A stretch of 9,099 nt of DNA from JAUWCW01 sp030609125 [NCBI: Candidatus Rokuibacteriota bacterium] (GTDB lineage: Bacteria > JAUVQV01): positions 1 to 9,099 of the forward strand of contig JAUWCW010000060.1 of NCBI GenBank assembly GCA_030609125.1, written 5' to 3'. The translations under genes were made by a program, and so were the position numbers. Every line of letters starts with the position of its first letter. The stretch's first letter is position 1. Below, piece by piece: positions 1 through 8,839 of the stretch. The notes below the pieces were generated by a model, which did no database searches, was not told where the DNA came from, and worked only from the letters and a program-made list of their open reading frames with translations.

Positions 1-1
1 G

Positions 2-1276
2 GAGCGGATCCGGGCGATCGCGCCGTCGGCCAGGCGGATCTATGTGCTGCGGGAGCGGTTCGACTGCTCGCACTGGAGGTGCGTGAAGGACTGCTTCCAC
101 CAGGTCACCGGCAGGCACATCGTCACCGAGCCCTTGACGCAGGCGGAGCGCAACGCCCTGTACGCCATCTGGGCATTCGAGCGCTTCAAGAGGACCTTCG
201 CCGTGCAGACGGCGAGCGACTACCTGCTGGTCCTGCTGGGGGAGCAGGAAGTGGAGAACGCCGAGCAGAACTACCGGGGGCTCATCACCTCCACCCGCCG
301 GGCCCAGCGCCTTGCCGAGGCGGGACGCCTCCCCTGGTTCCAGTTCGACCAGTCCCTTCAGAACGAGCTGAGGTCGCGGGACCGCTGGGTGCGGTCGAGG
401 GAGTCCTACAACCGGCGTCTCGACGCCTTCAAGGTAGAGATGGGACTGCCCACCGACGCCCGCGTCGAGCTCGATGCGGGTGAGCTGGAGAGGATGGCGG
501 AAGCGGTTCGACGGGTGCTGTCCCTGGACGAGCTGGACCCCGCACCGGAGAGCGTGCCTCCCGCCGACGCGCCGGTGGTGCTGAAGGAGCCCGAATGGCC
601 GGGCGCGGGGCCCATGGAAATAAGAGAGCAGGAGGCCCTCGGGCTGGCCCTGGAGAACCGCCTGGATCTGCGGGTCGCCCTGGGCAGGGTCTATGACGCA
701 CAGAGAAAAGTGGTGGTGGCGGCCGACGCCCTGCGGGCGGAGCTGACTCTCCTCGGCTCAGCCGCGGTCGGCGAAAGGCGCGGACCGGGATCCTCGGAGC
801 TCGCCGACGCGGAAATAGCCTTCGACGAGGGCCGCTACGCCGCCCTCCTGGCCCTCGATCTTCCCCTGGAGCGCACCGCCGAGAGAAACGTCTACCGGGA
901 GAGCTACATCTTTCTGGAACAGGCGGTGAGAAACGTGCAGGGCCTGGAGGACCAGGTCAAGCTCGAGGTGCGCAACCGTCTTCGCAGCCTCCTGGAGTCC
1001 AGGGAGGGGATCACGATCCAGTACCAGGCGGTGCGGATAGCCGAGCGAAGGGTGAAGAGCACGGACCTTTTTCTCCAGGCGGGACGGGCGGACGTGCGGG
1101 ACGTGCTGGAGTCGAGCGAAGCCCTGCTGAACGCGCAGAACGCCCTCGCCTCGGCGCTGGTGGACTACCGCGTCTCCGAGCTGGAGCTGCAACGCGACCT
1201 GGGAGTCCTGGAGGTGGACGAAACAGGCCTCTGGAGGGAATTCAAACCCCGGGAGAGAAAAAATGGAAGATCATAG
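2..1276 (+). CDS. TolC-family outer-membrane efflux channel, 5' end outside window
   Basis: This would be the outer-membrane exit duct of the exporter encoded by the next three genes. The frame is open to the left edge, giving 424 visible codons; signal peptide and true start are not seen. Two TolC-type helical-hairpin halves are visible. The first is around codons 50-180, with the segment IVTEPLTQAER followed by long charged helices and ending near GLPTDARVELD. The second is around codons 210-400, with NRLDLRVALGRVYDAQRKV and later ALVDYRVSELELQRDLGVLEVD, the typical end of an outer membrane efflux domain. The stop overlaps the start of the adaptor gene by 14 nt. The first ~37 codons, containing FDCSHWRCVKDC, do not resemble the family as I remember it, so the junction near base 110 may be divergent or rearranged. 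The family call is firm; the substrate is unknown. Confidence 0.82.
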   Translation, partial: ERIRAIAPSARRIYVLRERFDCSHWRCVKDCFHQVTGRHIVTEPLTQAERNALYAIWAFERFKRTFAVQTASDYLLVLLGEQEVENAEQNYRGLITSTRRAQRLAEAGRLPWFQFDQSLQNELRSRDRWVRSRESYNRRLDAFKVEMGLPTDARVELDAGELERMAEAVRRVLSLDELDPAPESVPPADAPVVLKEPEWPGAGPMEIREQEALGLALENRLDLRVALGRVYDAQRKVVVAADALRAELTLLGSAAVGERRGPGSSELADAEIAFDEGRYAALLALDLPLERTAERNVYRESYIFLEQAVRNVQGLEDQVKLEVRNRLRSLLESREGITIQYQAVRIAERRVKSTDLFLQAGRADVRDVLESSEALLNAQNALASALVDYRVSELELQRDLGVLEVDETGLWREFKPRERKNGRS

Positions 1277-2819
1277 CGGATCTGCCTCCCGGTCTTCGCG
1301 CGGGCTGATTCTCGCGCTCTGTGCGGCAGCCGCGGCAGTTCTTGTTGTGGTGTGGCAGGTGACGCCCGGCCGCCAGGACGAGACCGCGAAGAACCAGCCG
1401 GTTTTCGCCGCCCAACGGGGTCCCCTGACCATCAGCGTCACCGAGTCGGGCACCATCAAGGCCAGGGAACAGATCATCATCAAGAACAAGGTGGAAGGGC
1501 GCACGACCATCCTCAGTCTCGTCCCCGAGGGTACGAGGGTGAAGAAGGGAGACCTCCTGGTGGAGCTCGACGCCAGCAGCCTGAAAGACCGCAAAGTGGA
1601 CCAGCAGATCAGGGTCATGAATGCCGAGGCGGCCTTTGTGCGGTCCCGGGAGAACCTGGAGGTCGTCAGGAACAAGGCGGTGAGCGACGTGGACAAGGCG
1701 GAGCTCGAGTTGCGGTTTGCCGGGGAGGACCTGAAAAAATACGTCGAGGGCGAGTTCCCGCAGAAGGTGATGACCGCGGAGGCGAAAGTCACCCTCGCCG
1801 AGGAGGAGTTGAGCAGGGCGGCGGAGAAGCTCACCTGGTCGAAGGTCCTCTTCGACGAGAAGTACCTCTCGCAGATGGAGCTGCAGGCAGACAAGCTGGG
1901 GGCCAGGAAGGCCGAGCTCGACATCAAGCTGGCCCGGGCGGACCTGGAGCTGCTGAAGAGCTTCACCTACGAGAGGGAGCTGGCCCAGCTCGAGAGCGAC
2001 GTGAGGCAGAAGACCATGGCCCTCGAGCGCGTGCGCCGGGCGGCGGCGGCGGACCTGGTCCAGAGCGAGGCCGATCTGCGGGCGAAAGAGTCGGAGTTCG
2101 AACAGCAGAAGAACAAGCTGGGCAAGGTGGAGAGCCAGATCGTGAAGACCAGGATCGCCGCTCCCGCGGACGGCCTGGTGATCTACGCCACCAGCGCCAA
2201 GGCCACCTGGCGCGGCAACGTGGAGCCCCTTGACGAGGGACAGCAGGTCCACGAGCGCCAGGAGCTGATCTATCTGCCGACGGCCTCCTCGTTCATGGCA
2301 GACGTGAAAGTTCACGAGTCGAGTCTGAAGAAGATCTCCGTCGGCCTGTCTGCCCGTCTGACCGTGGACGCCCTGCCGGGACAGGCCTTCACCGGCACGG
2401 TGGCCAAGATCGCCCCCCTTCCCGACGCGCAGAGCATCTTTCTCAACCCCGATCTGAAGGTCTACAGGACGGAGGTGCACATCGACGGTGACGGCAAGGA
2501 CCTGAGGACCGGGATGAGCTGCCGGGCGAAGATCGTCATCGCCCGCTATGACGACGCGCTCTTTGTTCCGGTGCAGGCGGTTCTCAGGGTGAAGGGCAAA
2601 CCGACGGTCTACGTGCGCGGGAAAAGCGGCTGGGAGCCCCGGGTCATCGAGACCGGCCTCGACAACAACCGCATGATGCGGATCACGGCCGGTCTGGAGG
2701 AGGGGGAGGAGGTCCTGCTCACGCCGCCCCTGGAGGAAGGGGAGGTGGAGCGCGAGGAAGAGGGCCCGTCTCCCTCCACCCCGCGGGCGAAGACCCCGGT
2801 GAGCCGGGAGAGCCCGTGA
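1263..2819 (+). CDS. Periplasmic membrane-fusion (adaptor) protein, MacA/HlyD-like, long hairpin
   Basis: The protein has 518 aa and would link the inner-membrane ABC transporter to the TolC-like channel. An N-terminal signal anchor lies at residues 14-33 (GLILALCAAAAAVLVVVWQV). A first lipoyl half-motif follows at about 57-104 (GTRVKKGDLLVELD), then a long charged coiled-coil hairpin at about 105-293. The second lipoyl half starts at IAAPADGLVIYA near residue 298, followed by beta-barrel and membrane-proximal domains (VPVQAVL, then ITAGLEEGEEVLL). The C-terminal tail is acidic, then proline/serine-rich. At the hairpin midpoint, K189-x6-L196-x6-S203 matches the R-L-S tip motif by which adaptors dock onto TolC, with Lys for Arg. 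The start is chosen from GGGAG at 1251-1255, 7 nt before ATG. At 518 aa it is much longer than E. coli MacA (about 370 aa), largely in the hairpin. The substrate cannot be read from sequence. Confidence 0.88.
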   Translation: MEDHSGSASRSSRGLILALCAAAAAVLVVVWQVTPGRQDETAKNQPVFAAQRGPLTISVTESGTIKAREQIIIKNKVEGRTTILSLVPEGTRVKKGDLLVELDASSLKDRKVDQQIRVMNAEAAFVRSRENLEVVRNKAVSDVDKAELELRFAGEDLKKYVEGEFPQKVMTAEAKVTLAEEELSRAAEKLTWSKVLFDEKYLSQMELQADKLGARKAELDIKLARADLELLKSFTYERELAQLESDVRQKTMALERVRRAAAADLVQSEADLRAKESEFEQQKNKLGKVESQIVKTRIAAPADGLVIYATSAKATWRGNVEPLDEGQQVHERQELIYLPTASSFMADVKVHESSLKKISVGLSARLTVDALPGQAFTGTVAKIAPLPDAQSIFLNPDLKVYRTEVHIDGDGKDLRTGMSCRAKIVIARYDDALFVPVQAVLRVKGKPTVYVRGKSGWEPRVIETGLDNNRMMRITAGLEEGEEVLLTPPLEEGEVEREEEGPSPSTPRAKTPVSRESP

Positions 2820-3526
2820 AAACCACCGCCGCGGGTGCGACCTGTGCCGAGGCCTGCCTGAGGGAGGTTTGCAAGGTTTACAGGATGGGGGACCAGGAGG
2901 TCCCGGCACTGCGCGGCGTCTCCGTGGAGTTTGATCCCGGCAGCTTCTGGGCCGTCATGGGTCCCAGCGGGTCGGGCAAGAGCACTCTTCTCAACATCCT
3001 CGGCTGCCTCGACCGGCCCACGTCCGGCCGGTACCTTCTCCAGGGGGACGACGTGGGCGCCCTCGACGACGACACCCTCAGCGAGCTGCGCCTGCGGCGC
3101 CTGGGCTTTGTCTTTCAGAGCTTCAACCTCATCCCCCAGCTGACGGTGGAAGAGAACATCCAGCTCCCCCTCTACTACCTGGGGTGGGAGCCGGAAAAGA
3201 GCATTGAGCGTGCCCGCGAGCTGGCGGCGAAGTTCGATCTTGCCGACCGTGTGGGACACCGTCCGACGGAGCTCTCGGGAGGGCAGCAGCAGCGGGTCGC
3301 CATCGCCCGGGCCCTCGCCAACGACCCCTCGATCATCCTCGCCGACGAGCCCACGGGGAACGTGGACTCCAGGATGGGCGGGGAGATCATGCAGATCATC
3401 TCGGAGCTGAACAGGTCGGGGAAGACGATCATCATGGTGACCCACGAGCCGCACATCGCCGCTTTTGCCCGCCAGAGGCTTTACATGAAGGACGGCGCCG
3501 TCGAGCACATCGAGGAAGGCCGCTGA
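2816..3526 (+). CDS. ABC transporter ATP-binding protein, MacB/LolD-type
   Basis: This 236-aa cytoplasmic ATPase drives the adjacent FtsX-type permease. All nucleotide-binding motifs are intact: Walker A GPSGSGKS at 49-56, Q-loop Gln101, signature LSGGQQQR at 153-160, Walker B IILADE ending at catalytic Glu178, D-loop NVDS at 182-185 (NLDS/NLDT is commoner) and H-loop His210. The segment PTSGRYLLQGDDV and the overall length fit the MacB/LolD/FtsE group. In E. coli MacB the ATPase is fused to the permease; here it is a separate chain. The start is GTG, overlapping the adaptor's TGA by 4 nt (GTGA), with GGGAG at 2806-2810 spaced 5 nt; the next Met (residue 24) would remove the first beta strand. 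The N-terminus carries a short extension with Cys10 and Cys14. Transport activity is well supported; cargo is unknown. Confidence 0.92.
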   Translation: MKTTAAGATCAEACLREVCKVYRMGDQEVPALRGVSVEFDPGSFWAVMGPSGSGKSTLLNILGCLDRPTSGRYLLQGDDVGALDDDTLSELRLRRLGFVFQSFNLIPQLTVEENIQLPLYYLGWEPEKSIERARELAAKFDLADRVGHRPTELSGGQQQRVAIARALANDPSIILADEPTGNVDSRMGGEIMQIISELNRSGKTIIMVTHEPHIAAFARQRLYMKDGAVEHIEEGR

Positions 3527-4791
3527 TGCGCCGCTCCCGGCTGATGCTCAACGTCAGACTCGGCATCAAGAACCTTCGGCTGCACAAGCTCCGCTCCTTT
3601 CTGACCATGCTCGGCGTGGTCTTCGGGGTGAGCAGCGTCATCGCCATGCTCGCCGTCGGCGAGGGTGCGAGCAAGGAGGCGCTGGAGCAGATCCGGAAGC
3701 TGGGAAGCAACAACATCATTGTCCGCTCCGTCAAGCCGGTGAAGGAGCAGATCCGGGAAGTGAGGACCAGAATGAGCATCTACGGCCTTCTCTACGAGGA
3801 TATGGAACGCATCGCCGGTAGCTTCTCCGCCGTGCGCAGGATCGTGCCCGCCAAGCTCGTGCGGCAGGAGGGGAGACTGGGAGCGCGCACTCTGGAGCTG
3901 AGAGTCGTGGGAACCACGCCGGAGTGGTTCGACCTGGTGCGGAGGCCCCTCGTCGCCGGGAGGGTGATGACCTCCACGGACAACGGGCAGCGCCGGGGGG
4001 TGGTGGTCCTCACCGAGCACGGGGCGAGAAGACTCCTGGCGACGGAGGGCACCATCGGTCAGCCCGTGAGGATCGGGGGAGGCATTTTCGAGGTGATAGG
4101 CATCGTGCAGAGCGAGAGCGGTTTCGGGGGGGACATCCAGACGCCCGACCAGGACGTGGACGCCTACATTCCCCTCGAGGTCGCGCGGGAGCGCTTCGGC
4201 GACATCTTCACGCAGAGGACGGCCGGAGCCCGGATACGGGAGCGGGTCGAGCTGCACCAGCTGATCGCCGAAGTGGCGACGCTGGAAGAGGTGGAGGCCA
4301 CCGCCGCGGGAATCGAATCTCTGCTTATGAGGTTTCACGGGAAGCAAGACTACCGCGTCAGCGTGCCGCTTGCCCTGCTGCGCCAGGCGGAGGCGACAAA
4401 GAGGACGTTCAACATCGTTCTCGGCTCCATCGCAGCCATCAGCCTCCTGGTCGGGGGAATCGGCATCATGAACATCATGCTCGCCTCCGTCACCGAGAGA
4501 ACCCGGGAAATCGGCATCAGAAGGGCGGTAGGCGCCAAGAAAAAGCAGATCGTCGGACAGTTCCTGATCGAGACCGTCGTCCTCTCCACCACCGGCGGAC
4601 TGATCGGGATCGGGATCGGGCTCCTGGTGCCCTGGCTGATCACCAGCTTTGCCGGCATGCCGACGGTGGTCAAACCGGGGAGCCTTGTCCTCTCTCTCGG
4701 CATCAGCATGACCGTGGGGATCCTCTTCGGGATCTATCCCGCCTTCCGAGCCGCCGACCTCGATCCCATAGAGGCCCTGCGCCATGAATGA
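3526..4791 (+). CDS. ABC transporter permease, MacB/FtsX family
   Basis: The protein has 421 aa and forms the inner-membrane part of the exporter, probably as a dimer. The topology fits MacB: a first membrane helix at about 20-42 (SFLTMLGVVFGVSSVIAMLAV), then a large periplasmic domain (about 50-290), then three C-terminal helices starting near 295 (NIVLGSIAAISLLVGGIGI), 340 and 388. Family hallmarks are GGIGIMNIMLASVTERTREI followed by GIRRAVGA (the coupling region that contacts the ATPase) and a C-terminal PAFRAADLDPIEALRHE. MacB proteins move substrates such as macrolides, peptides or lipoproteins by mechanotransmission from the periplasm rather than through a membrane pore; this is family knowledge. 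The start ATG overlaps the ATPase TGA by one base, with GAGGAAGG at 3512-3519. The last codons overlap the following methyltransferase gene by 8 nt. Confidence 0.92.
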   Translation: MRRSRLMLNVRLGIKNLRLHKLRSFLTMLGVVFGVSSVIAMLAVGEGASKEALEQIRKLGSNNIIVRSVKPVKEQIREVRTRMSIYGLLYEDMERIAGSFSAVRRIVPAKLVRQEGRLGARTLELRVVGTTPEWFDLVRRPLVAGRVMTSTDNGQRRGVVVLTEHGARRLLATEGTIGQPVRIGGGIFEVIGIVQSESGFGGDIQTPDQDVDAYIPLEVARERFGDIFTQRTAGARIRERVELHQLIAEVATLEEVEATAAGIESLLMRFHGKQDYRVSVPLALLRQAEATKRTFNIVLGSIAAISLLVGGIGIMNIMLASVTERTREIGIRRAVGAKKKQIVGQFLIETVVLSTTGGLIGIGIGLLVPWLITSFAGMPTVVKPGSLVLSLGISMTVGILFGIYPAFRAADLDPIEALRHE

Positions 4792-5752
4792 GGCGGGAAG
4801 GAAGTCTCGTCCCGGCCCCGAGGCGAGGTTGTGGACGAAGGTCGTGATCGAGACCGGTCGAGGGAGCTGTGAGGAGGTGGCGCTCTTTCTTGCCGAGATG
4901 ACGGGCGGCGGGGTGGAGTGCGTTTCCGTAAGCGACAGGGGGCACTCTCCCAGGGAGCAGGTGGTGGGCTACCTCGGCAGCGACGCCCTCAACCCGTCGC
5001 ACAAGAGCCGGCTGGCAGCATTCCTGGAAGAGCTGGGGGCGCGCGATCCGCTGGCGGCCCCCGTGCTGGTGCGCTCCGAGCCGGTGCCGGAGGAGGACTG
5101 GCGCCACATCTGGAGGACCCACTTCCGGGTGTCGCGGCTGACGCCGAGGCTGGTGGTCAGGCCCCCCTGGGAGGAGTATGTCCCGAAGGGGGAAGAGCGT
5201 GTGCTGGAGATCGACCCGGGCATGGCCTTCGGGACCGGCCTTCACGCCAGCACCCGCCTCACCCTTTCCTTCATCGATGACCTCTTCAAGGAACCGGAGG
5301 AAACAGGGACAGCCCCCACTTTTCCGGAAACGGTGCTCGATATAGGCGTGGGGACGGGCATACTCTCCATGGCCTGCGCCCGACTCGGGGCACGGGATGT
5401 CACGGCCATCGACAACGACCTTGCGGCGGTGAGTGCCGCGGAGGGGAACATCAGGCGCAACGGCCTTGAAAGAATAGTAAAAGTGAGCGGTGTGGACCTT
5501 GCCGCCGTGCCGGGATCGTTCGACCTGATCACGGCCAACATGTTTCACAATATCCTGGTCGAGCTGGCCGCCCGGATTGTTCGTCGGCTCCGGGTTCCCG
5601 GGACCCTCCTCTGCTCCGGCATTCTGGAGGGAGGGCAGGAGGAGAGCCTCAGGCAGGTTTTCGAGGGCCTCGGACTCCATTTCACCGAATCGCGGCACGA
5701 AGGGGAATGGGTGGCCCTGCGCTTCGACAGAACCGGGGACGGTCCACGGTAG
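4784..5752 (+). CDS. prmA: Ribosomal protein L11 methyltransferase
   Basis: PrmA uses S-adenosylmethionine to methylate ribosomal protein L11 in the GTPase-associated centre. The 322-aa protein has an N-terminal substrate-recognition domain (about 16-110), a linker, the PrmA hallmark DPGMAFGTGLHAST at 144-157, and a class I methyltransferase fold: motif I VLDIGVGTG at 184-192, the acidic residue in VTAIDND, and motif IV DLITANMFHNIL starting at 247. Many PrmA proteins have ANILANPL in motif IV, so the MFHNIL variant is divergent but keeps the N-x-x-x-N/P pattern. E. coli PrmA is about 293 aa; the excess is mostly a charged N-terminus and a linker near 168-182. The start ATG lies inside the permease gene (8-nt overlap), with GAGG at 4771-4774 as a plausible ribosome site. 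The tight overlap implies cotranscription with the exporter. A related protein methyltransferase is the main alternative, but the 144-157 motif favours PrmA. Confidence 0.9.
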   Translation: MNEAGRKSRPGPEARLWTKVVIETGRGSCEEVALFLAEMTGGGVECVSVSDRGHSPREQVVGYLGSDALNPSHKSRLAAFLEELGARDPLAAPVLVRSEPVPEEDWRHIWRTHFRVSRLTPRLVVRPPWEEYVPKGEERVLEIDPGMAFGTGLHASTRLTLSFIDDLFKEPEETGTAPTFPETVLDIGVGTGILSMACARLGARDVTAIDNDLAAVSAAEGNIRRNGLERIVKVSGVDLAAVPGSFDLITANMFHNILVELAARIVRRLRVPGTLLCSGILEGGQEESLRQVFEGLGLHFTESRHEGEWVALRFDRTGDGPR

Positions 5753-5788
5753 CGGGGCGAGGGATCTCCTTGTATCCTCCCGTTTTTT
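5753..5788 (+). terminator. Candidate weak intrinsic terminator after prmA
   Basis: Directly after the prmA stop, GAGGGAT (5759-5765) can pair imperfectly with ATCCTCCC (5774-5781) across an 8-nt loop, with one bulge or a G-T wobble. Six T residues follow at 5783-5788. This is the right order for Rho-independent termination, but the stem is irregular. The T-run also sits just upstream of the fusA -35 box and could instead be an upstream promoter element. Confidence 0.4.
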
Positions 5789-5791
5789 CTC

Positions 5792-5820
5792 TTGACAGCC
5801 CCTCTGCAAAACACTATACT
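5792..5820 (+). promoter_or_regulatory. Strong sigma70-type promoter for fusA
   Basis: The -35 box TTGACA (5792-5797) matches the consensus exactly. The spacer is the optimal 17 bp and the -10 box TATACT (5815-5820) differs from TATAAT at one position. A T-rich run lies immediately upstream. In such GC-rich DNA this is very unlikely to be chance. Transcription should begin near 5826-5828, leaving a leader of about 125 nt before fusA. Confidence 0.85.
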
Positions 5821-5836
5821 CTCGCGTCTTTGTGTG

Positions 5837-5860
5837 GTCTGTTGCGGCTCCGGCGCAGAC
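5837..5860 (+). other. Possible hairpin in the fusA 5' leader
   Basis: GTCTGT (5837-5842) and GCAGAC (5855-5860) form an inverted repeat of five Watson-Crick pairs plus one G-T pair. A few further pairs in the GC-rich interior are possible. It lies about 10 nt downstream of the predicted start site, with no T-run after it, so it is more likely a 5'-end stabilising or regulatory structure than a terminator. It may be chance. Confidence 0.3.
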
Positions 5861-5915
5861 GGGGCCGTTTCTCGAATCCCCCCTTCCGGTATCGCATCAC
5901 AAACAGGGCTTATCC

Positions 5916-5948
5916 GTGAAACTGAGAAAGGAAGCAAAAAGGGACTAG
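5916..5948 (+). other. Possible 10-codon leader ORF before fusA
   Basis: A GTG at 5916 opens [10 protein letters not shown] and closes with TAG at 5946-5948, five bases before the fusA ATG. AGGG at 5904-5907 sits 8 nt before the GTG. The peptide is rich in Lys/Arg. Such short frames arise easily by chance, and the stretch also contains the fusA ribosome-binding region, so this is only a candidate for translational coupling. Confidence 0.2.
5940..5944 (+). promoter_or_regulatory. fusA ribosome-binding site
   Basis: AGGGA lies 8 nt before the ATG at 5953. A second purine motif, AGGA at 5947-5950, is too close (2 nt) to be effective. The encoded N-terminus ([17 protein letters not shown]) aligns with the family start, so the ATG at 5953 is preferred over the out-of-frame ATG at 5957. 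Confidence 0.6.
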
Positions 5949-5952
5949 GAAG

Positions 5953-8037
<2,085 letters not shown>

Positions 8038-8077
8038 TGCCGAAGGACGGTCGGACAACCTTGTTTATCTGCAGGAC

Positions 8078-8082
8078 AGGAG
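8078..8082 (+). promoter_or_regulatory. Ribosome-binding site that fixes the ATPase gene start
   Basis: AGGAG is spaced 7 nt from the ATG at 8090. It supports this start over the in-frame upstream ATGs at 7988 and 8009, which lie inside fusA. Those would add an arginine-rich, low-complexity extension encoded mainly by fusA sequence. Confidence 0.75.
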
Positions 8083-8089
8083 CGCCGAT

Positions 8090-8836
8090 ATGCTGAAAAA
8101 AGACCTTATCCTCAAGAACCCCCTCCGGGCCCTCGAGCCCGAGACCGGTCCGAATGCCGCACCGAGCCGCATGGGGCTGGTGATCGCCCGCCGCGGCGTG
8201 GGCAAGACGGCCATGCTCGTCCAGTTCGCCCTGGACAGCCTGCTGCGGGGAAACCGGGTGCTGCACGTGAGCATAGGACAGAAGCTCGAGAAGACCAAGG
8301 CCTGGTATGAGGACCTCTTCGAGGACCTTTCCCGGTCGTACCGCCTCGACCACGCCGGCCAGGTGCACGACGAGATCGCCCGCAACCGCTTGATCATGAC
8401 GTTCAAGGCCACCGCCTTCAGCGGCCCCAAGCTGGAAGAGCGCCTGAACGATCTGCTCTACCAGGACATCTTCAGACCCGAATGCATGGTCATCGACGGC
8501 TACGACTTCGAGAGCGCCACGCGCCCGCAGGTCCAGGACCTGCTCGACCTGACCCAGGCGATGAGCCTGCACACGTGGTTCTCCGCCGTCAGGCACCGGG
8601 AGGATCCCCGCACCAGTGAACTCGGCGTCCCGGTGCCCTGCGACAAGTTCGAGGACCTCTTTGACACCATTCTTCTTCTTGACCCCGAGGAGAAGGGGAT
8701 CGCCCTGCGGACGCTCAAGGACGAGTTCTCAGACGCCGCCGGGAAGAGGAAGCTCATCCTCGACCCCGCGACCTTTCTCGTCAGCACACTTGACCATCAA
8801 AGCCCGGATAAGACCAACGAATCAGGGAGGCAGTAA
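8090..8836 (+). CDS. Uncharacterised P-loop ATPase, RecA/KaiC-like fold
   Basis: I do not recognise a named gene. The 248-aa soluble protein has a Walker A-like loop ARRGVGKT at 33-40, with Ala where the first Gly of GxxxxGKT is expected. Next come a helix and strand typical of RecA folds (RGNRVLHVSIG at 53-63) and a Walker B strand CMVIDGYDF at 132-140 with Asp136. A strand WFSAVRHRE at 163-171 ends in polar residues, as a sensor position would. No signal peptide or membrane segment is seen. The region 64-100 is helical and charged and could bind a partner. It starts 52 nt after fusA with a good ribosome site and no terminator between, so it may share the fusA transcript. The next gene begins 3 nt after its stop, implying a two-gene unit. 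ATP binding is likely; the role is unknown. A KaiC/RadA-like or regulatory ATPase are alternatives. Confidence 0.8.
   Translation: MLKKDLILKNPLRALEPETGPNAAPSRMGLVIARRGVGKTAMLVQFALDSLLRGNRVLHVSIGQKLEKTKAWYEDLFEDLSRSYRLDHAGQVHDEIARNRLIMTFKATAFSGPKLEERLNDLLYQDIFRPECMVIDGYDFESATRPQVQDLLDLTQAMSLHTWFSAVRHREDPRTSELGVPVPCDKFEDLFDTILLLDPEEKGIALRTLKDEFSDAAGKRKLILDPATFLVSTLDHQSPDKTNESGRQ
8825..8830 (+). promoter_or_regulatory. Ribosome-binding site of the last, partial gene
   Basis: GGGAGG lies within the last codons of the ATPase gene, 9 nt before the ATG at 8840. It supports this start and coupled translation of the two genes. Confidence 0.7.
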
Positions 8837-8839
8837 GGA

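Noticed and set aside
1242-2909. A 555-codon minus-strand frame opposite the adaptor gene
   Set aside because: Its composition (Leu, Gly, Pro, Arg, His-rich) is typical of antisense translation of GC-rich DNA, and the adaptor on the + strand has clear domains and ribosome site.
4605-4622. Short tandem GGGATC repeats
   Set aside because: They encode the Gly-Ile-Gly-Ile-Gly run of a permease membrane helix, so they reflect protein sequence rather than a DNA repeat element.
3481-4785. A 434-codon minus-strand frame opposite the permease
   Set aside because: It is another antisense shadow; the His/Asp/Gly-rich product lacks any motif, while the + strand carries the MacB permease hallmarks.
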